Shown piece after piece: positions 8,362 through 18,085 of a DNA stretch of 64,000 bases. The position numbers and the translations under genes were made by a program. The stretch is from Streptomyces tendae (lineage in GTDB: Bacteria > Actinomycetota > Actinomycetes > Streptomycetales > Streptomycetaceae). Position 1 is the stretch's first letter. Each line of letters begins with the position of its first letter. The stretch lies in contig NZ_CP043959.1 of assembly GCF_008632955.1 (NCBI RefSeq), forward strand, positions 124,001 to 188,000, read 5' to 3'. The notes below the pieces were generated by a model. That model had not been told where the DNA came from. It saw nothing but the letters and a program-made list of their open reading frames with translations, and made no database searches.

Positions 8362-9573
8362 ATGCAGCACCGCATCATCGTCCTCGGAGCCGGATACGCC
8401 GGAGCCTCCGCCGCCGGGCGTCTGGCCAGGCGGCTGCACCGTGACGACGTCTCCCTCACCCTCGTCAACGCCGAGCCCGACTTCGTGGAGCGCGTCCGCA
8501 ACCACGAGCTGGCCACCGGGCGCACCCTCCCCCACCGGCCGCTGGCCGACGTGCTCGGCGGGACCGAGGTGGAACTGAAGGTCGCGACGGTCACCGCCGT
8601 CGACGTCGACCGCAAGGCCGTCGCCGTCACCGGTGCCGACGGCGCGGAGGAGCTGACGTACGACACCCTCGTGTACGCCCTGGGCAGCGGCTGGAACGAC
8701 CAGGGTGTGCCCGGCGCCGCCGAGCACGCGTACGAGATCGCCGGCCGGGCCGGCGCGCTGAAGGTGCGCGAGCGCCTCGCCGGGCTGGGCGCGGGCGCGT
8801 CCGTGGTCGTGGTCGGCGGAGGTCTCACCGGTCTGGAGGCGGCTACCGAGATCGCCGAGTCCCGTCCGGACCTGGAGGTCACCCTCGCCGCCCGGGCCGG
8901 CCTCGGGGACTGGCTGTCGCCGAAGGGCGCCCGGTACGTACGGGAGGTCTTCGGCCGGCTCGGCATCACCGCGCGGGAGAACGCGGACGTCACGGCCGTC
9001 GAGGACGGCCGGGTCGTCACCGCCGACGGGACGGTCCTGCCGTCCGCGCTCACCGTGTGGACCGCCGGGTTCGCCGTCCACCCGATCGTGAAGGCCACCG
9101 CGCTGGAAGCCGGCGACGACGGCCGGATCGTGGTCGACGACACCATGCGCTCGGTCTCGCACCCGGACGTGTACGCCGTCGGCGACGTGGCCCTGGTGCG
9201 AGGTCCCGGCGACAAGCCGCTGCGGATGTCGTGCGCGACCGGCACGCCCACCGCGTGGCAGGCCGCCGACGCGATCGCCGCGCGGCTGACCGGCGGGAAG
9301 CTGCCCCACGTACCGCTGCGCTACTTCAACCAGTGCGTCTCGCTGGGGCGCAAGGACGGACTCATCCAGTACGTCACCGCCGACGACCGCGCGGTGAACG
9401 CCGCCCTGACCGGACGGCTCGCGGCGTTCTACAAGGAGCTGATCTGCAAGGGCGCGGCGTGGGGTGTGGCCCACCCGACCCTCGGCATGCCGACCCGCCG
9501 CCGCCGTCTGCCGCGCCCGGAGACCGCGCCGTCCGCCCCGGCCGCGGAGCCGGCCCCGGAAACGGCGGCCTGA
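8362..9573 (+). CDS. NAD(P)/FAD-dependent oxidoreductase (NDH-2-like)
   Basis: A 403-residue pyridine-nucleotide-disulfide-oxidoreductase fold. The N-terminal FAD dinucleotide fold is IIVLGAGYAGASAAG, the NAD fold is VVVVGGGLTGLEAA, and the FAD-closing motif is VYAVGDVA. There is no redox-active cysteine pair, so it resembles type II NADH dehydrogenases or ferredoxin reductases. ATG at 8362 follows GGAG. Such oxidoreductases are the standard targets of ECF41 sigma factors, and sigJ is directly upstream with its own promoter gap. Confidence 0.9.
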   Translation: MQHRIIVLGAGYAGASAAGRLARRLHRDDVSLTLVNAEPDFVERVRNHELATGRTLPHRPLADVLGGTEVELKVATVTAVDVDRKAVAVTGADGAEELTYDTLVYALGSGWNDQGVPGAAEHAYEIAGRAGALKVRERLAGLGAGASVVVVGGGLTGLEAATEIAESRPDLEVTLAARAGLGDWLSPKGARYVREVFGRLGITARENADVTAVEDGRVVTADGTVLPSALTVWTAGFAVHPIVKATALEAGDDGRIVVDDTMRSVSHPDVYAVGDVALVRGPGDKPLRMSCATGTPTAWQAADAIAARLTGGKLPHVPLRYFNQCVSLGRKDGLIQYVTADDRAVNAALTGRLAAFYKELICKGAAWGVAHPTLGMPTRRRRLPRPETAPSAPAAEPAPETAA

Positions 9574-9611
9574 CCGGCCGCCGCCGCCATCCGCCGCCGG
9601 CCGCGGTCCGC

Positions 9612-9649
9612 CGGGCCGGCCCGGGAGGGATGCCCTCGGGGCCGGCCCG
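9612..9649 (+). terminator. GC-rich hairpin after the oxidoreductase
   Basis: An 11-bp stem (9612-9622 with 9639-9649, CGGGCCGGCCC) follows the stop codon by about 40 bp. A second hairpin comes right after it. Confidence 0.65.
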
Positions 9650-9667
9650 ACGGTGGGGCTGCTCCTC

Positions 9668-9698
9668 CGCGCCCCCGACGCATGGCGTCGGGGGCGCG
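9668..9698. terminator. Second strong hairpin, 13-bp stem
   Basis: CGCGCCCCCGACG (9668-9680) pairs perfectly with 9686-9698 around the loop CATGG. With the previous hairpin it isolates the oxidoreductase from the downstream two-component system. The remaining bases to 9954 show no gene. Confidence 0.65.
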
Positions 9699-9954
9699 CA
9701 CCGGTTCCCGACCTCGCCGGACCGCTCCGTCCCGTTCCGGCCACAGCCCCGAGGCATCACGGGGCGTCGCACCCGAGCGAGCCGCACCCGGCCGGAGCGG
9801 GCAGAGCGGAGTTGCCGTACCGCGCCGGCCCGCCACCCTCCCGACGCCCCGGAGAACGGCCCCCGGCCGTCCCCTCTGCACCCAGGGACAGAGGGCGGAA
9901 TCCCCCTTCGGCCGGAGGAGGATGCGGGGATACCGGACCTAGCCTGGTCACGTC

Positions 9955-11427
9955 ATGAAACGCAACGACGACCGGCTGGTACCGGTCCTGCTGCTGTGCG
10001 CCCAGGCCCTGGTGTGGCCGGGGGCGGCACTGGTGCGCGGCGCCATCCCGTCCGCGTCCGCCCTGCTCGTGGCGGCCCTCGTCGCCGCTTCCGTCACCGG
10101 CGTGCTCACGCTGCGCCGCAGCCGGCCGGTGGCCGCGCTCGTGGTGGTGGCCGCCGCCTGCGCGCTCGGCGCCGGCCCGCTGCCCGCCGGGGCCACGGCG
10201 GTGCTCGGGACCGCCGGTGTCGCGCTCGCCCTGTGGGCGGTGGCGACCGGGCGCGACACCTTCACCACCCTGCTGTGCGGCACGTCCCTCGCCGTCTGGC
10301 AGCTGCTGTACGGCCTCACCCTGCACCGGCTGAGCGACCGGGACGGACTCGACCTCGTCCTCACCGCCCTGCTGTACGCCACCACGTGCGGCGCCGGTCT
10401 GCTCACCCGCCGCGCCCGTCGTACCCGCCAGGCGTCCGAACACCTGCTGCGCCGCGCCGAGTCCGAGCGCCACCGGCTCCCGGCCGTTGAACGCCGCCGT
10501 ATGGAACGGGAGTTGCACGACGTCAGCGCCCACCACCTGACGGCCGTGGTGGTCACCGCCGGCGCCGCCCTGGGCCTGCGCGAGACCCGTCCCGAACTCG
10601 CCGACGAGGCACTGCGGTTCGCCGTGGAAACCGGTCACGAGGTCACTCGGGCGCTCGGCGCGGTGCGGGCCCCCGCCCCCTCGGCCGCCGATCTGCCGTC
10701 ACCCGAGGAACGGCTGCTCGGCCTGGTCGCCGGGTTCCGGCGGATCGGCCAGCCGGTCGACTGCGAGACCGACCCCCTGCCGGAGGGCGCCGTCGCGGAC
10801 GCGGTGTACGGCATCGTGCGCGAGGGCCTCACCAACGGGGCGCGGTACGCGCCCGGCGCGCCGACGCGGGTGCGCTGCCGGTACGGCGACGACCGCACGG
10901 ACGTCGTGGTCACCAGCGGTGCCCCGCTGCCCGGCACCCCGGCGCACGGCGCGGACCTCGGCGGCGGACGCGGCCAGGGCATCCTGCGCTCCCGTGCCCG
11001 GGAGGCCGGCGGCACCCTGACCACCGGCCCGACGGCGGACGGCGGCTGGGAGGTGCGGGCGGTCCTGCCCGGCCGGACCGCCGGGCCCGCCGACCGGCCG
11101 GGCGCGCGCGGCTACCGCGTGGCCCAGGTGACGGCCGCGGCCGGACTCGTCCTGCAGCCGCTGCTGCCGGTGGTGGCGATCCGGGCGGAGGACACCTCTA
11201 CGGGGTCGTCCGTGTCGGCGGGCGTGCTGTTCGCGCTGCTCGCGGCGGGGCAGGCGGTCACGCTCCTGTGGCTGCGGCGGGCCCCGCGCACGGCGTACGG
11301 CGCTCTCGCGGTGCTGGCCCTGCTGTGGCCGGTGGCGGCGGCCGCCGGTGACTACACCGGTCCGGTCCTGCTGCCGCCCGCGCTGAGCATGCTGGCCACC
11401 TGCGTGGCGCTCGCGTCGGACGGTCCG
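9955..11427 (+). CDS. NarL-type sensor histidine kinase, N-terminal part of a split gene
   Basis: Several membrane segments (residues about 8-160) lead into a HisKA_3 domain with H188 in ERELHDV and a HATPase domain (YGIVREGLTNGARYA; GGGRGQGILRSRA). More membrane segments follow (about residues 385-480), ending near 11430 (MLATCVALASD). After that the frame enters a repeat palindrome and loses coding character, although it stays open to 11760. The downstream frame from 11574 is the missing rest. The catalytic unit here is complete, so this fragment may still work. No good Shine-Dalgarno is seen before ATG 9955. Confidence 0.82.
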
Positions 11428-11438
11428 CTGCGGTCCGG

Positions 11439-11520
11439 TGGGGGCTGGTCGCGCAGTTCCCGCGCGCCCTTCGGGGCGCCGGTCGGACAGCCACCCCGGG
11501 GCGCGGCGAACTGCGCGGAC
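11439..11520. repeat. Streptomyces-type intergenic repeat palindrome inside the kinase gene
   Basis: The stretch GGGGGCTGGTCGCGCAGTTC through GAACTGCGCG forms an imperfect long inverted repeat (arms near 11451-11461 and 11507-11516) with an inner hairpin GCGCCCTTCGGGGCGC. Sequences with the GCGCAGTTCCC core are abundant between genes in Streptomyces. Here it sits within a kinase reading frame and coincides with the frame change. Confidence 0.65.
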
Positions 11521-11573
11521 GGCTCCGCGGCTGCCCTCTCATCCTCCCGCGAACTCTTGCGGGGGCGATCGCG

Positions 11574-12341
11574 GTGCACACTGCTGCCGTCACCGCTGCC
11601 GTGTCGGACCGGGGAACCGGGGTGCCCGCCTGGGCGGTCGTCGTCGTGGCCCTCGCGGGGACGGTCCCGGTGCTGTCCGCCGCCCACCGCGTCGGCACGC
11701 TGCGCGGACGCCGCCTCCAGGACGCCCGCACCGCGCGGGACGGCCGCCTCGGCGCGCTGACCGGGGAGGCGGTCCGCGACGCGTGGGCCGAGCGCCGCCG
11801 GATCGCCGGCGGTCTGGAGACCACCGTGCTGGCCCGCACCGCCGACATGGTCGCGGAGGCGGAGGCGGGCAGGCTGGAGGCGACCGCCGAGCGCGCCCGG
11901 GAGGCCCTGGCCGCGATGCGCGCGCTGCTCGACGCGGTCCGCGACGACGAGGAGCGGCCCGCGCTGCGTCCGCAGCCCACGCTCCAGGCGCTGGACCTGC
12001 TGGCCCGCCAGTGCCGGGCCACCGGCCGGGAGGTGGACATACGCCTCACCGGGCGGGTGCCGGAGCGGCTGCCCGCCGCCGTGGACCTGGCCGCCTACCA
12101 CGCCGCCGAGACGGTGCTCGCCACCGGCGGCGACCATCCCACGGCACTCGAACTGGACGCCGCGGACGGTACGTTGACGATCACGGCCACCGGGGTTCCG
12201 TCCGCCGCCCACCCGGCCGTACGGGAGCGGCTCGTGGCGCGGGTCGAGGCCCTCGCCGGCACCCTGACCACCGGACCGGCGGACACCGTCCGTCTCCTGC
12301 TGCCCCTCGCACCGGGCGACGGGGAGGAGGGGGAACGATGA
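11574..12341 (+). CDS. C-terminal part of the split kinase: membrane segment plus degenerate kinase module
   Basis: From GTG 11574 the frame encodes one membrane segment (AWAVVVVALAGTVPVL), then a DHp-like helix WAERRRIAGGLETTV where the usual histidine is absent, and an ATPase-like remnant lacking clear N and G boxes. Tandem kinases with a working and a degenerate module occur in actinobacteria; the two halves would give one protein of about 790 residues. The last four bases overlap the response regulator start. Whether this part is translated separately is unknown. Confidence 0.68.
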   Translation: MHTAAVTAAVSDRGTGVPAWAVVVVALAGTVPVLSAAHRVGTLRGRRLQDARTARDGRLGALTGEAVRDAWAERRRIAGGLETTVLARTADMVAEAEAGRLEATAERAREALAAMRALLDAVRDDEERPALRPQPTLQALDLLARQCRATGREVDIRLTGRVPERLPAAVDLAAYHAAETVLATGGDHPTALELDAADGTLTITATGVPSAAHPAVRERLVARVEALAGTLTTGPADTVRLLLPLAPGDGEEGER

Positions 12342-13018
12342 GCCTCAAGGTGCTGGTCGCCGACGACCAGGGCATCGTGCGCGCGGGATTCGCCGCCGTG
12401 ATCGACGCCGAGCCGGACCTGACGGTCGTCGGTGAGGCCGCCGACGGGGCCGCGGCGGTGCGGCTCGCCGGACAACTGGCGCCGGACGTCGTCGTGATGG
12501 ACGTACGGATGCCCGAACTGGACGGCATCGCCGCGACCCGGATCATCACCGGCCGCCCGGACGCGCCCAGGGTCCTGGTGCTGACCACCTTCGACCTCGA
12601 CGCCTACGTCTTCGACGCCCTGCGGGCGGGCGCCTCCGGCTTCCTGCTCAAGGACGTGTACGCCGCCGAACTGCTGCGCGGGATCCGGGTGGTGGCGGCG
12701 GGCGAGAGCGTCCTCGCGCCCTCGGCGACCCGCCGGCTCATCGGCCATTACGCGGCCGCGGGCGCCGCCCCGGGGGCGGCCGGGCGGATCCGTGAGCTGT
12801 CCGGTCTGACCGACCGCGAGCACGGCGTCCTGACCCTGGTCGCCGCCGGACTGACCAACGCGGAGATCGCCGAGCAGCTCGGCATCACCGTCGGCACGGT
12901 GAAGTCCCACGTCAACGCGTTGCTGCGGAAGCTGGGGCTGCGGGACCGGGTGCAGGCGACGATCCTCGCCTACGACCTTGGCCTCGCCCGCCCGAACCCT
13001 CCCGGCACCGCGGTGTGA
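12338..13018 (+). CDS. NarL/FixJ-family response regulator
   Basis: A 226-residue two-component regulator. The receiver domain (1-125) has the acidic pair D9/D10, phosphoacceptor D55 and the LLKD lysine; the C-terminal LuxR-type helix-turn-helix reads LTLVAAGLTNAEIAEQLGITVGTVKSHV. ATG 12338 overlaps the kinase stop by four bases and follows GGAGGAGGGGG. It is the partner of the split sensor kinase upstream. Confidence 0.95.
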   Translation: MSLKVLVADDQGIVRAGFAAVIDAEPDLTVVGEAADGAAAVRLAGQLAPDVVVMDVRMPELDGIAATRIITGRPDAPRVLVLTTFDLDAYVFDALRAGASGFLLKDVYAAELLRGIRVVAAGESVLAPSATRRLIGHYAAAGAAPGAAGRIRELSGLTDREHGVLTLVAAGLTNAEIAEQLGITVGTVKSHVNALLRKLGLRDRVQATILAYDLGLARPNPPGTAV

Positions 13019-13124
13019 CCCGGCCCGACCGGCCCGGCGTCCCGCACGCCCCCGAAACCCCCGCAGCACCTGTCCTGTACCAGACGTACCGACTACCAGA
13101 CGCACCGACCCGAGGATCATGAAC

Positions 13125-13487
13125 ATGACCAGCATCAGCACCGCCGGCAGCGCCTCCGAGGAGCCCACCGCCATGACCGGACGAACCGACCGTACTCTTC
13201 TCGGCCGCCTGCGCCACCTCTACGGCGACGTCTTCGCCCTCCTGTACCTCGCGGTCTGCGCGGGCCTCACCGTGTGGGCGTTCGCGGTGAGTGCCGGCGA
13301 GAACGAGGACGCGTCCTTCGCGGGCGTCATACCGGTGCTCGCCACCGCCCCGGCCAGTCTGGTCCTGCTGGCCCTGCCGGGAGGCGGCATCGCGTCCTTC
13401 CTCCTGGCGGTCGTCGTCGGCGCGCTGGTCAACGCAGCCGTCATCGGCTGGTGCTCGCGCCGCCTGCGCCGGGGCCCGGCGCACTGA
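13125..13487 (+). CDS. Small membrane protein, SCO4225-like
   Basis: A 120-residue protein with two or three hydrophobic segments (VFALLYLAVCAGLTVWAFAV; VIPVLATAPASLVLLAL; FLLAVVVGALVNAAVIG). It resembles a Streptomyces family of unknown function. GAGG lies nine bases before ATG 13125, which favours it over the ATG at 13119. It follows the response regulator by about 105 bp and may be its target. Confidence 0.7.
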   Translation: MTSISTAGSASEEPTAMTGRTDRTLLGRLRHLYGDVFALLYLAVCAGLTVWAFAVSAGENEDASFAGVIPVLATAPASLVLLALPGGGIASFLLAVVVGALVNAAVIGWCSRRLRRGPAH

Positions 13488-13493
13488 ACCGGC

Positions 13494-13520
13494 CCGGGGT
13501 GTGCGCCCGTCACACCCCGG
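13494..13520. terminator. Bidirectional hairpin terminator
   Basis: A 10-bp perfect stem (CCGGGGTGTG, 13494-13503 with 13511-13520) with a 7-base loop lies between converging genes. Its right arm includes the stop codon of the phosphatase gene. Confidence 0.7.
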
Positions 13521-15597
13521 CCGTGTCGAAGGCGTCCACCGCGGCCAGGAGGTCCGCCGGCTCCTCGCCGAGCCGCTGCTCGGACCAGATGGTCTTGTCC
13601 CGGCGGCCGTGCCGCACGCCCCAGTGGGCGCTGAGCCGCATCACGATGTACAGACCCCGCCCGCCCTCGTCCCCCGCCCGCGCGTGCCGCAGGTGGGGGC
13701 TGGCGCTGTTGGCGTCGGTCACCTCCGCCAGCAGGCGCTCCTGGTCGTGGATGAGCCGAAGCCGGACGGGCCCCTCGCCGTAGAGGATGGCGTTGGTGAC
13801 CAGCTCGCTGATGATCAGCTCCGTGGTGAAGGCGCGGTCGGCGAGGTCCCAGGCGGTGAGCTGCTGGCCGACCAGCCGGCGGGCCGTGCCGACCACGGAG
13901 GCGTCCGCGGGCAGCGTCCAGTCCGCGACCCGCTGCGGTGGCAGGGAGTCGGTGCGCGCGAGCAGCAGCACGGCGTCGTCGTACCGGGAGGGCGCCATGC
14001 GGTAGACGGCGGTGTCGCACAGTTCCTGGAGGGGCCGGGACGGAGTCGCGAGCACGTGTTCCAGGCGGTGCACGGCGGTTGTCTCGCCGTCCCCCTCGCG
14101 GTCGCCCTCGGCGCCGAGGAGCCCGTTGGTGCAGAGCGCGATCAGGCTGCCCGGCGGAAGCTGCACCACGGCGGGCTGGAACGCCGCCCCGCCCTCCGCC
14201 CCCAGGGACGGTCCGAGCGGGACGTCCACGGCGAGCGGTGCCCCGTCCGGGTCGACGAGGACCGGCGCCGGGTGGCCGGCCCGCATCATGGTGCACTGCC
14301 GGGAGACCGGGTCGTAGACGGTGACGGCGCAGGTCGCCAGGTAGGGGTGCGCCTCCCTGGCGTCGACGGACGTGAGCTGTCCCGCGACCTCGTCCAGGTG
14401 GGTCAGCACCTCGTCGGTCTCCAGGTCTTGCAGCGCCAGGGTGCGCAGCGCGACCCGGAGCTGGCCCATCGTGGCCGCCGCCTCGATGCCGTGACCGGCG
14501 ACGTCCCCCACCACCAGCGCCACCCGGGCACCGGAGAGCGGGATGACGTCGAACCACGCCCCGCCCGCGCCCTCCGGCAGATACACGTTCGCGGTCTCCA
14601 CGGCCGACAGACGCGGGGTGGCCCCCGGCTGCAGCCGGCGCTGGAGCGCGGAGGCCACCGCGTGCTCGCGGCGGTAGCGGCGCGCGTTGTCCAGGTGCGA
14701 GGCCGCGGTGGCGGCCGCCTGCCGGGCCACGTCCAGGTCGTCCTCCTCGAAGGCGTCCACCCGGCTGCGGTACAGCGTCAGCAGCCCCAGCACCCCGTCC
14801 CGTGCGGTGAGCGGCGCGACGATCATGGAGTGGACCGTGCGTCCCAGCAGCGGGGCGAAGCCGTCCGGGTCCGTCTTCAGCCACGGGTCGTCCGGCGTGA
14901 CCTGCACCAGGCGCGCGTGGGAGTCGTTGAGCGCCTGGGTGTACGGCGTCGGGTAGGGGAAGGGGCGGCTGTCACCGGTCCTCCGCAACGGCCGCACGCC
15001 GTCGGGGGCGGCGAAGGCCACCCGGCGCAGGGGGACGGACGTCGGCAGCGGCCCGGACGGCGGCTCGGCCCCGGCGGGGTCGTCGTCCAGCAGGTCGACG
15101 GCGGCCGCGTCGGCGAAGGCGGGCACCAGCGCGGCGACCAGGGCGTCCGCCGAGGCCTGCACGTCGAGCGTGGCACCGAGCGTGCGGTGCACCGTGCTGA
15201 GGACGGCGAGGCGGTCCGCCGCGGCCTGCCGCTCGGTCACGTCCTCCACCACGCCCACCAGTCCGGGGCCGTCCCGCAGCGGGAACAGCGACACCTGTAC
15301 GGCGAGCGTGCGGTGCGGCTCGGACGGCGACCGTCCGCGGATGAGGCGGTTCCGCAGTGGCTCGCCGGTGGTGAGCACCTCGTCGATCAGGTGGGCGATC
15401 TCGTGGGTGCCGAGGTCGGGGGCGAAGTCCTCCACGTAGTGGCCGAGGACCGCCTCGGCGGGCAGGGCGCGCACCCCGCGCGCCGAGGGGTTGTAGCGGG
15501 TGACCTTGCGGTCGCCGTCGAGCAGGAACAAGCCCTGGGGCGAGCCGGCGAACAGCGCGTCCAGCACCGCGGCGTCGTCGACGGGACCGTCCGTCAC
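13510..15597 (-). CDS. SpoIIE-type PP2C phosphatase with PAS, GAF and ATPase domains
   Basis: A 695-residue signalling protein: PAS domain (about 10-120, LFLLDGDRKVTRYNPSA), GAF domain (about 140-300), PP2C/SpoIIE phosphatase (about 320-545, VVGDVAGHGIEAAATMGQLR and RYDDAVLLLAR) and a C-terminal anti-sigma-type HATPase (about 560-690, ELIISELVTNAILYG; GGRGLYIV). Having a phosphatase and a kinase-like domain in one chain suggests control of an anti-anti-sigma partner in both directions. No partner is encoded nearby. The neighbour at 15674 is a relative. Confidence 0.92.
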   Translation of the reverse strand: MTDGPVDDAAVLDALFAGSPQGLFLLDGDRKVTRYNPSARGVRALPAEAVLGHYVEDFAPDLGTHEIAHLIDEVLTTGEPLRNRLIRGRSPSEPHRTLAVQVSLFPLRDGPGLVGVVEDVTERQAAADRLAVLSTVHRTLGATLDVQASADALVAALVPAFADAAAVDLLDDDPAGAEPPSGPLPTSVPLRRVAFAAPDGVRPLRRTGDSRPFPYPTPYTQALNDSHARLVQVTPDDPWLKTDPDGFAPLLGRTVHSMIVAPLTARDGVLGLLTLYRSRVDAFEEDDLDVARQAAATAASHLDNARRYRREHAVASALQRRLQPGATPRLSAVETANVYLPEGAGGAWFDVIPLSGARVALVVGDVAGHGIEAAATMGQLRVALRTLALQDLETDEVLTHLDEVAGQLTSVDAREAHPYLATCAVTVYDPVSRQCTMMRAGHPAPVLVDPDGAPLAVDVPLGPSLGAEGGAAFQPAVVQLPPGSLIALCTNGLLGAEGDREGDGETTAVHRLEHVLATPSRPLQELCDTAVYRMAPSRYDDAVLLLARTDSLPPQRVADWTLPADASVVGTARRLVGQQLTAWDLADRAFTTELIISELVTNAILYGEGPVRLRLIHDQERLLAEVTDANSASPHLRHARAGDEGGRGLYIVMRLSAHWGVRHGRRDKTIWSEQRLGEEPADLLAAVDAFDTAGV

Positions 15598-15673
15598 CGC
15601 TTACTCCCTTCGGGGGACTCCCCTACTCACCTTCTCGCATCACCCGCGCACGGCAACTTGACCGGTGCTCCGG

Positions 15674-17746
15674 CTACCGGGCGCACAGGACCAGCAACGC
15701 CACGTCGTCACCGCGGTGCGCGCGGTGCCGTACGTCGTGGACCAGCACGTCGGCGAGGGCCTCGGCGTCCAGGTCGCCGGCGAGGGCCAGCCGGTCGGCG
15801 AGTCCGTGGACGGCGTCGCCGAGATCCACGCCGGGTACCTCGACCAGACCGTCGGTGTAGAGGACCAGCACGGACCCGGGCGGCAGGGCGATGCCGGCGC
15901 ACTCGTAGTCGGCGTCGGCGTCGATGCCGAGCAGCAGGTTGGACGGCACGTCGACCACCTCGGTGCGCCCGTCGGGATGCCGCAGCACCGGCGGCGGATG
16001 GCCCGCGCAGGCCAGCCGCGCCCGGTGGCGCGCCAGGTCCAGGTGCACGTACAGGCAACTGGTGAACAGGCCCGGGTCGAGGTCGGTCAGCAGCCGGTTG
16101 GCGCGGGCGAGCACCTCCCCGGGCGGCGCCCCGGCCGTGGCGTGCACCGCGGTGCGCACCTGCCCCATCAGCGTGGCCGCCTGCACGCTGTGCCCCTGCA
16201 CGTCGCCGATGGCGGCCGCGGCGTTGGTGTCGTCGAGGCGGATCAGGTCGTACAGGTCGCCGCCGACACCGGTGCCGCGGCCCGCGGGGAGGTAGCGGGC
16301 GGCGACCTCGAGCCCAGCCAGCCGCGGCAGGGCGTGCGGCAGCAGCCCGGCCTGCAGGCTGTGGGCGAGGCGGCGGTTGTCGTCGTAGAGGCAGGCGCGG
16401 TCCAGGGCCTGGGCGACGAGACCGGCGAGGGAGGTGAACAGCGCGCGTTCGGCGGGGGCGAAGGTGTGCCGGCGGTCGTAGGCGAGGACGAGGGTGCCGA
16501 CGGGGCGTCCGGAGGCGAGCAGCGGCAGGAAGCACCAGGCGGCCATGTCGTCCACGCGGATCGCGGTGGGATGGGCGCGCCGCAGGTCGGAGAAGGCGGA
16601 GAAGAAGCCGGGCGTGCCGGTGGCCAGGCACTGCGCCGCGGGGGTGTCCGCGGTCAGCGGCACCCCGTCGAAGTGGCCCATCAGGTCCTCCGTGTAGCCA
16701 CGGTGGCCGATGATCCGCAGCCGGCCCTCCTCGCTCGTCATCAGGATCAGCGCCTGGGCCCCGGTGGCGGGCAGCACCAGGCCGGCGACCCGGTCGACGA
16801 CGTCCCCCACCCCCACCGCCTCGGAGAGGGTCGCCGCCAGGTGCATCAGGTGGTACACGCCCGCGGACCGGTCGGCGGCGACGGGTTCGGGGGCCGGGGA
16901 CGGTCCCGGGTCCGGTACGCCCGGCGCGGCGACGGACGCGATGCGCACGCTGATGCCCGTGCCGTCCGGGTAGAGCCGGAAGGACAGCCACCGGCCCGGC
17001 GGGTGCAGCGCGGTGAACGACGTGGCACGCCGGCTGAACACCGCGGCCCGGTAGTTGTCCTGCGCGACCGGGGTGTTCAGCCACGGCAGCGCCTCCCACG
17101 GCCGGACGCCCAGCAGCTCGGACGGCGCGGCGCCGAGGAGCCGGGCGGCGGTGTCGGTGACGAAGACGATCCGGCCGTCGGCGTTGAGCGAGCAGCACCC
17201 GCCGGGCAGGCGTTCGGCGAAGGCGACCGCGGGATCCCGGGGCTCACCGGTGAGCACGTCCGGCGGGGGCGTCAGCCGCGGGGCGCCGCCGGGCAGCACC
17301 GGGGCGTCACGGTCGGCGGCGGTGCTGAGCAGTCCGCCGAGGCGTCGGCACAGGGCGTCGATCGTGTCCCGTTCCGCGCCGCTCAGCTCCGGAGGGCGCG
17401 AGCCGGGCCACTGGAGCACGAGCCCGCCCCACACCGTGTCGTCGGCCGTGACCGCGGACGCGGCCAGCATGAACGGGTACGGCAGCACGACGGCCAGCTG
17501 CGGATACCGGCGCGCCACCTCCTCCGGCCCGCCGAGCCACACCAGCCGGTCCTCGCGCAGCGCGTCGGCGACCGGGGAGTGGTAGCCGAGCCCGACCCTG
17601 GCCCACGGCAGGGCGACGTCCCACGGGACACCGCTCAGCACCGCCAGCCGCAGCGCCCGCTCCTGGGCGGCCAACAGGTACAGGCCGCCGACGTGGGCCC
17701 CGGTGTCCCGCATGCCCTGCACCAGGGTGCGTTCCAGCACCTCCAC
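15674..17746 (-). CDS. SpoIIE-type PP2C phosphatase with GAF-PAS-GAF sensors
   Basis: A 690-residue protein with GAF (about 5-150), PAS (about 180-290), a second GAF (about 310-450) and a C-terminal SpoIIE phosphatase (AAAIGDVQGHSVQAATLMGQ; VLVLYTDGLVE; HRGDDVALLVL). Unlike its neighbour it has no HATPase domain. GTG at 17746 is chosen because GGAG lies about seven bases upstream and the GAF domain begins there; the open frame extends much farther without coding character. The two phosphatases run in the same direction, 76 bp apart. Confidence 0.88.
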   Translation of the reverse strand: MEVLERTLVQGMRDTGAHVGGLYLLAAQERALRLAVLSGVPWDVALPWARVGLGYHSPVADALREDRLVWLGGPEEVARRYPQLAVVLPYPFMLAASAVTADDTVWGGLVLQWPGSRPPELSGAERDTIDALCRRLGGLLSTAADRDAPVLPGGAPRLTPPPDVLTGEPRDPAVAFAERLPGGCCSLNADGRIVFVTDTAARLLGAAPSELLGVRPWEALPWLNTPVAQDNYRAAVFSRRATSFTALHPPGRWLSFRLYPDGTGISVRIASVAAPGVPDPGPSPAPEPVAADRSAGVYHLMHLAATLSEAVGVGDVVDRVAGLVLPATGAQALILMTSEEGRLRIIGHRGYTEDLMGHFDGVPLTADTPAAQCLATGTPGFFSAFSDLRRAHPTAIRVDDMAAWCFLPLLASGRPVGTLVLAYDRRHTFAPAERALFTSLAGLVAQALDRACLYDDNRRLAHSLQAGLLPHALPRLAGLEVAARYLPAGRGTGVGGDLYDLIRLDDTNAAAAIGDVQGHSVQAATLMGQVRTAVHATAGAPPGEVLARANRLLTDLDPGLFTSCLYVHLDLARHRARLACAGHPPPVLRHPDGRTEVVDVPSNLLLGIDADADYECAGIALPPGSVLVLYTDGLVEVPGVDLGDAVHGLADRLALAGDLDAEALADVLVHDVRHRAHRGDDVALLVLCAR

Positions 17747-18085
17747 GGCTGACTCCGTCCGGCAGGGGAGGCGGGCGTCCCCTGCGTCTCTCGGCGCCTC
17801 GACGGCGTGGACGCCCGGGTGACCCGGAGCCGGGGGGCCGCGGTCGCGGGGCACCCCTGTCGCACCCGACGCCCATACCGGGACGATACGCCCGGCGGGC
17901 GCCCCGGGCACCCGGTGGACGGCCGGGCCCCGGCCCGCCGCCGTCCCGGCCCACCGGCGAAGAAACTTCGCGGCGGGTGTCATCCGCGGACGGAGGGCCG
18001 GGGTTTGTACGGGTGGAGAGGCGCCCTCCGTCCATCCGACCGACGGGTCCGCAAAGGCCCGTACTGCACGAGGAGTTGCCCGTTC
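17747..18085. other. Divergent intergenic region without a gene
   Basis: About 340 bp separate the phosphatase (minus) from the secreted protein gene (plus). No frame has convincing codon use. GAGGAG at 18070-18075 serves the downstream gene. No confident promoter boxes seen. Confidence 0.5.

Noticed and set aside
15665..17752. 695-codon open frame on the plus strand opposite the second phosphatase
   Set aside because: It is the mirror frame of a very GC-rich gene. The minus strand has clear GAF, PAS and PP2C motifs; the plus frame is Gln/Gly/Arg-rich with no fold.
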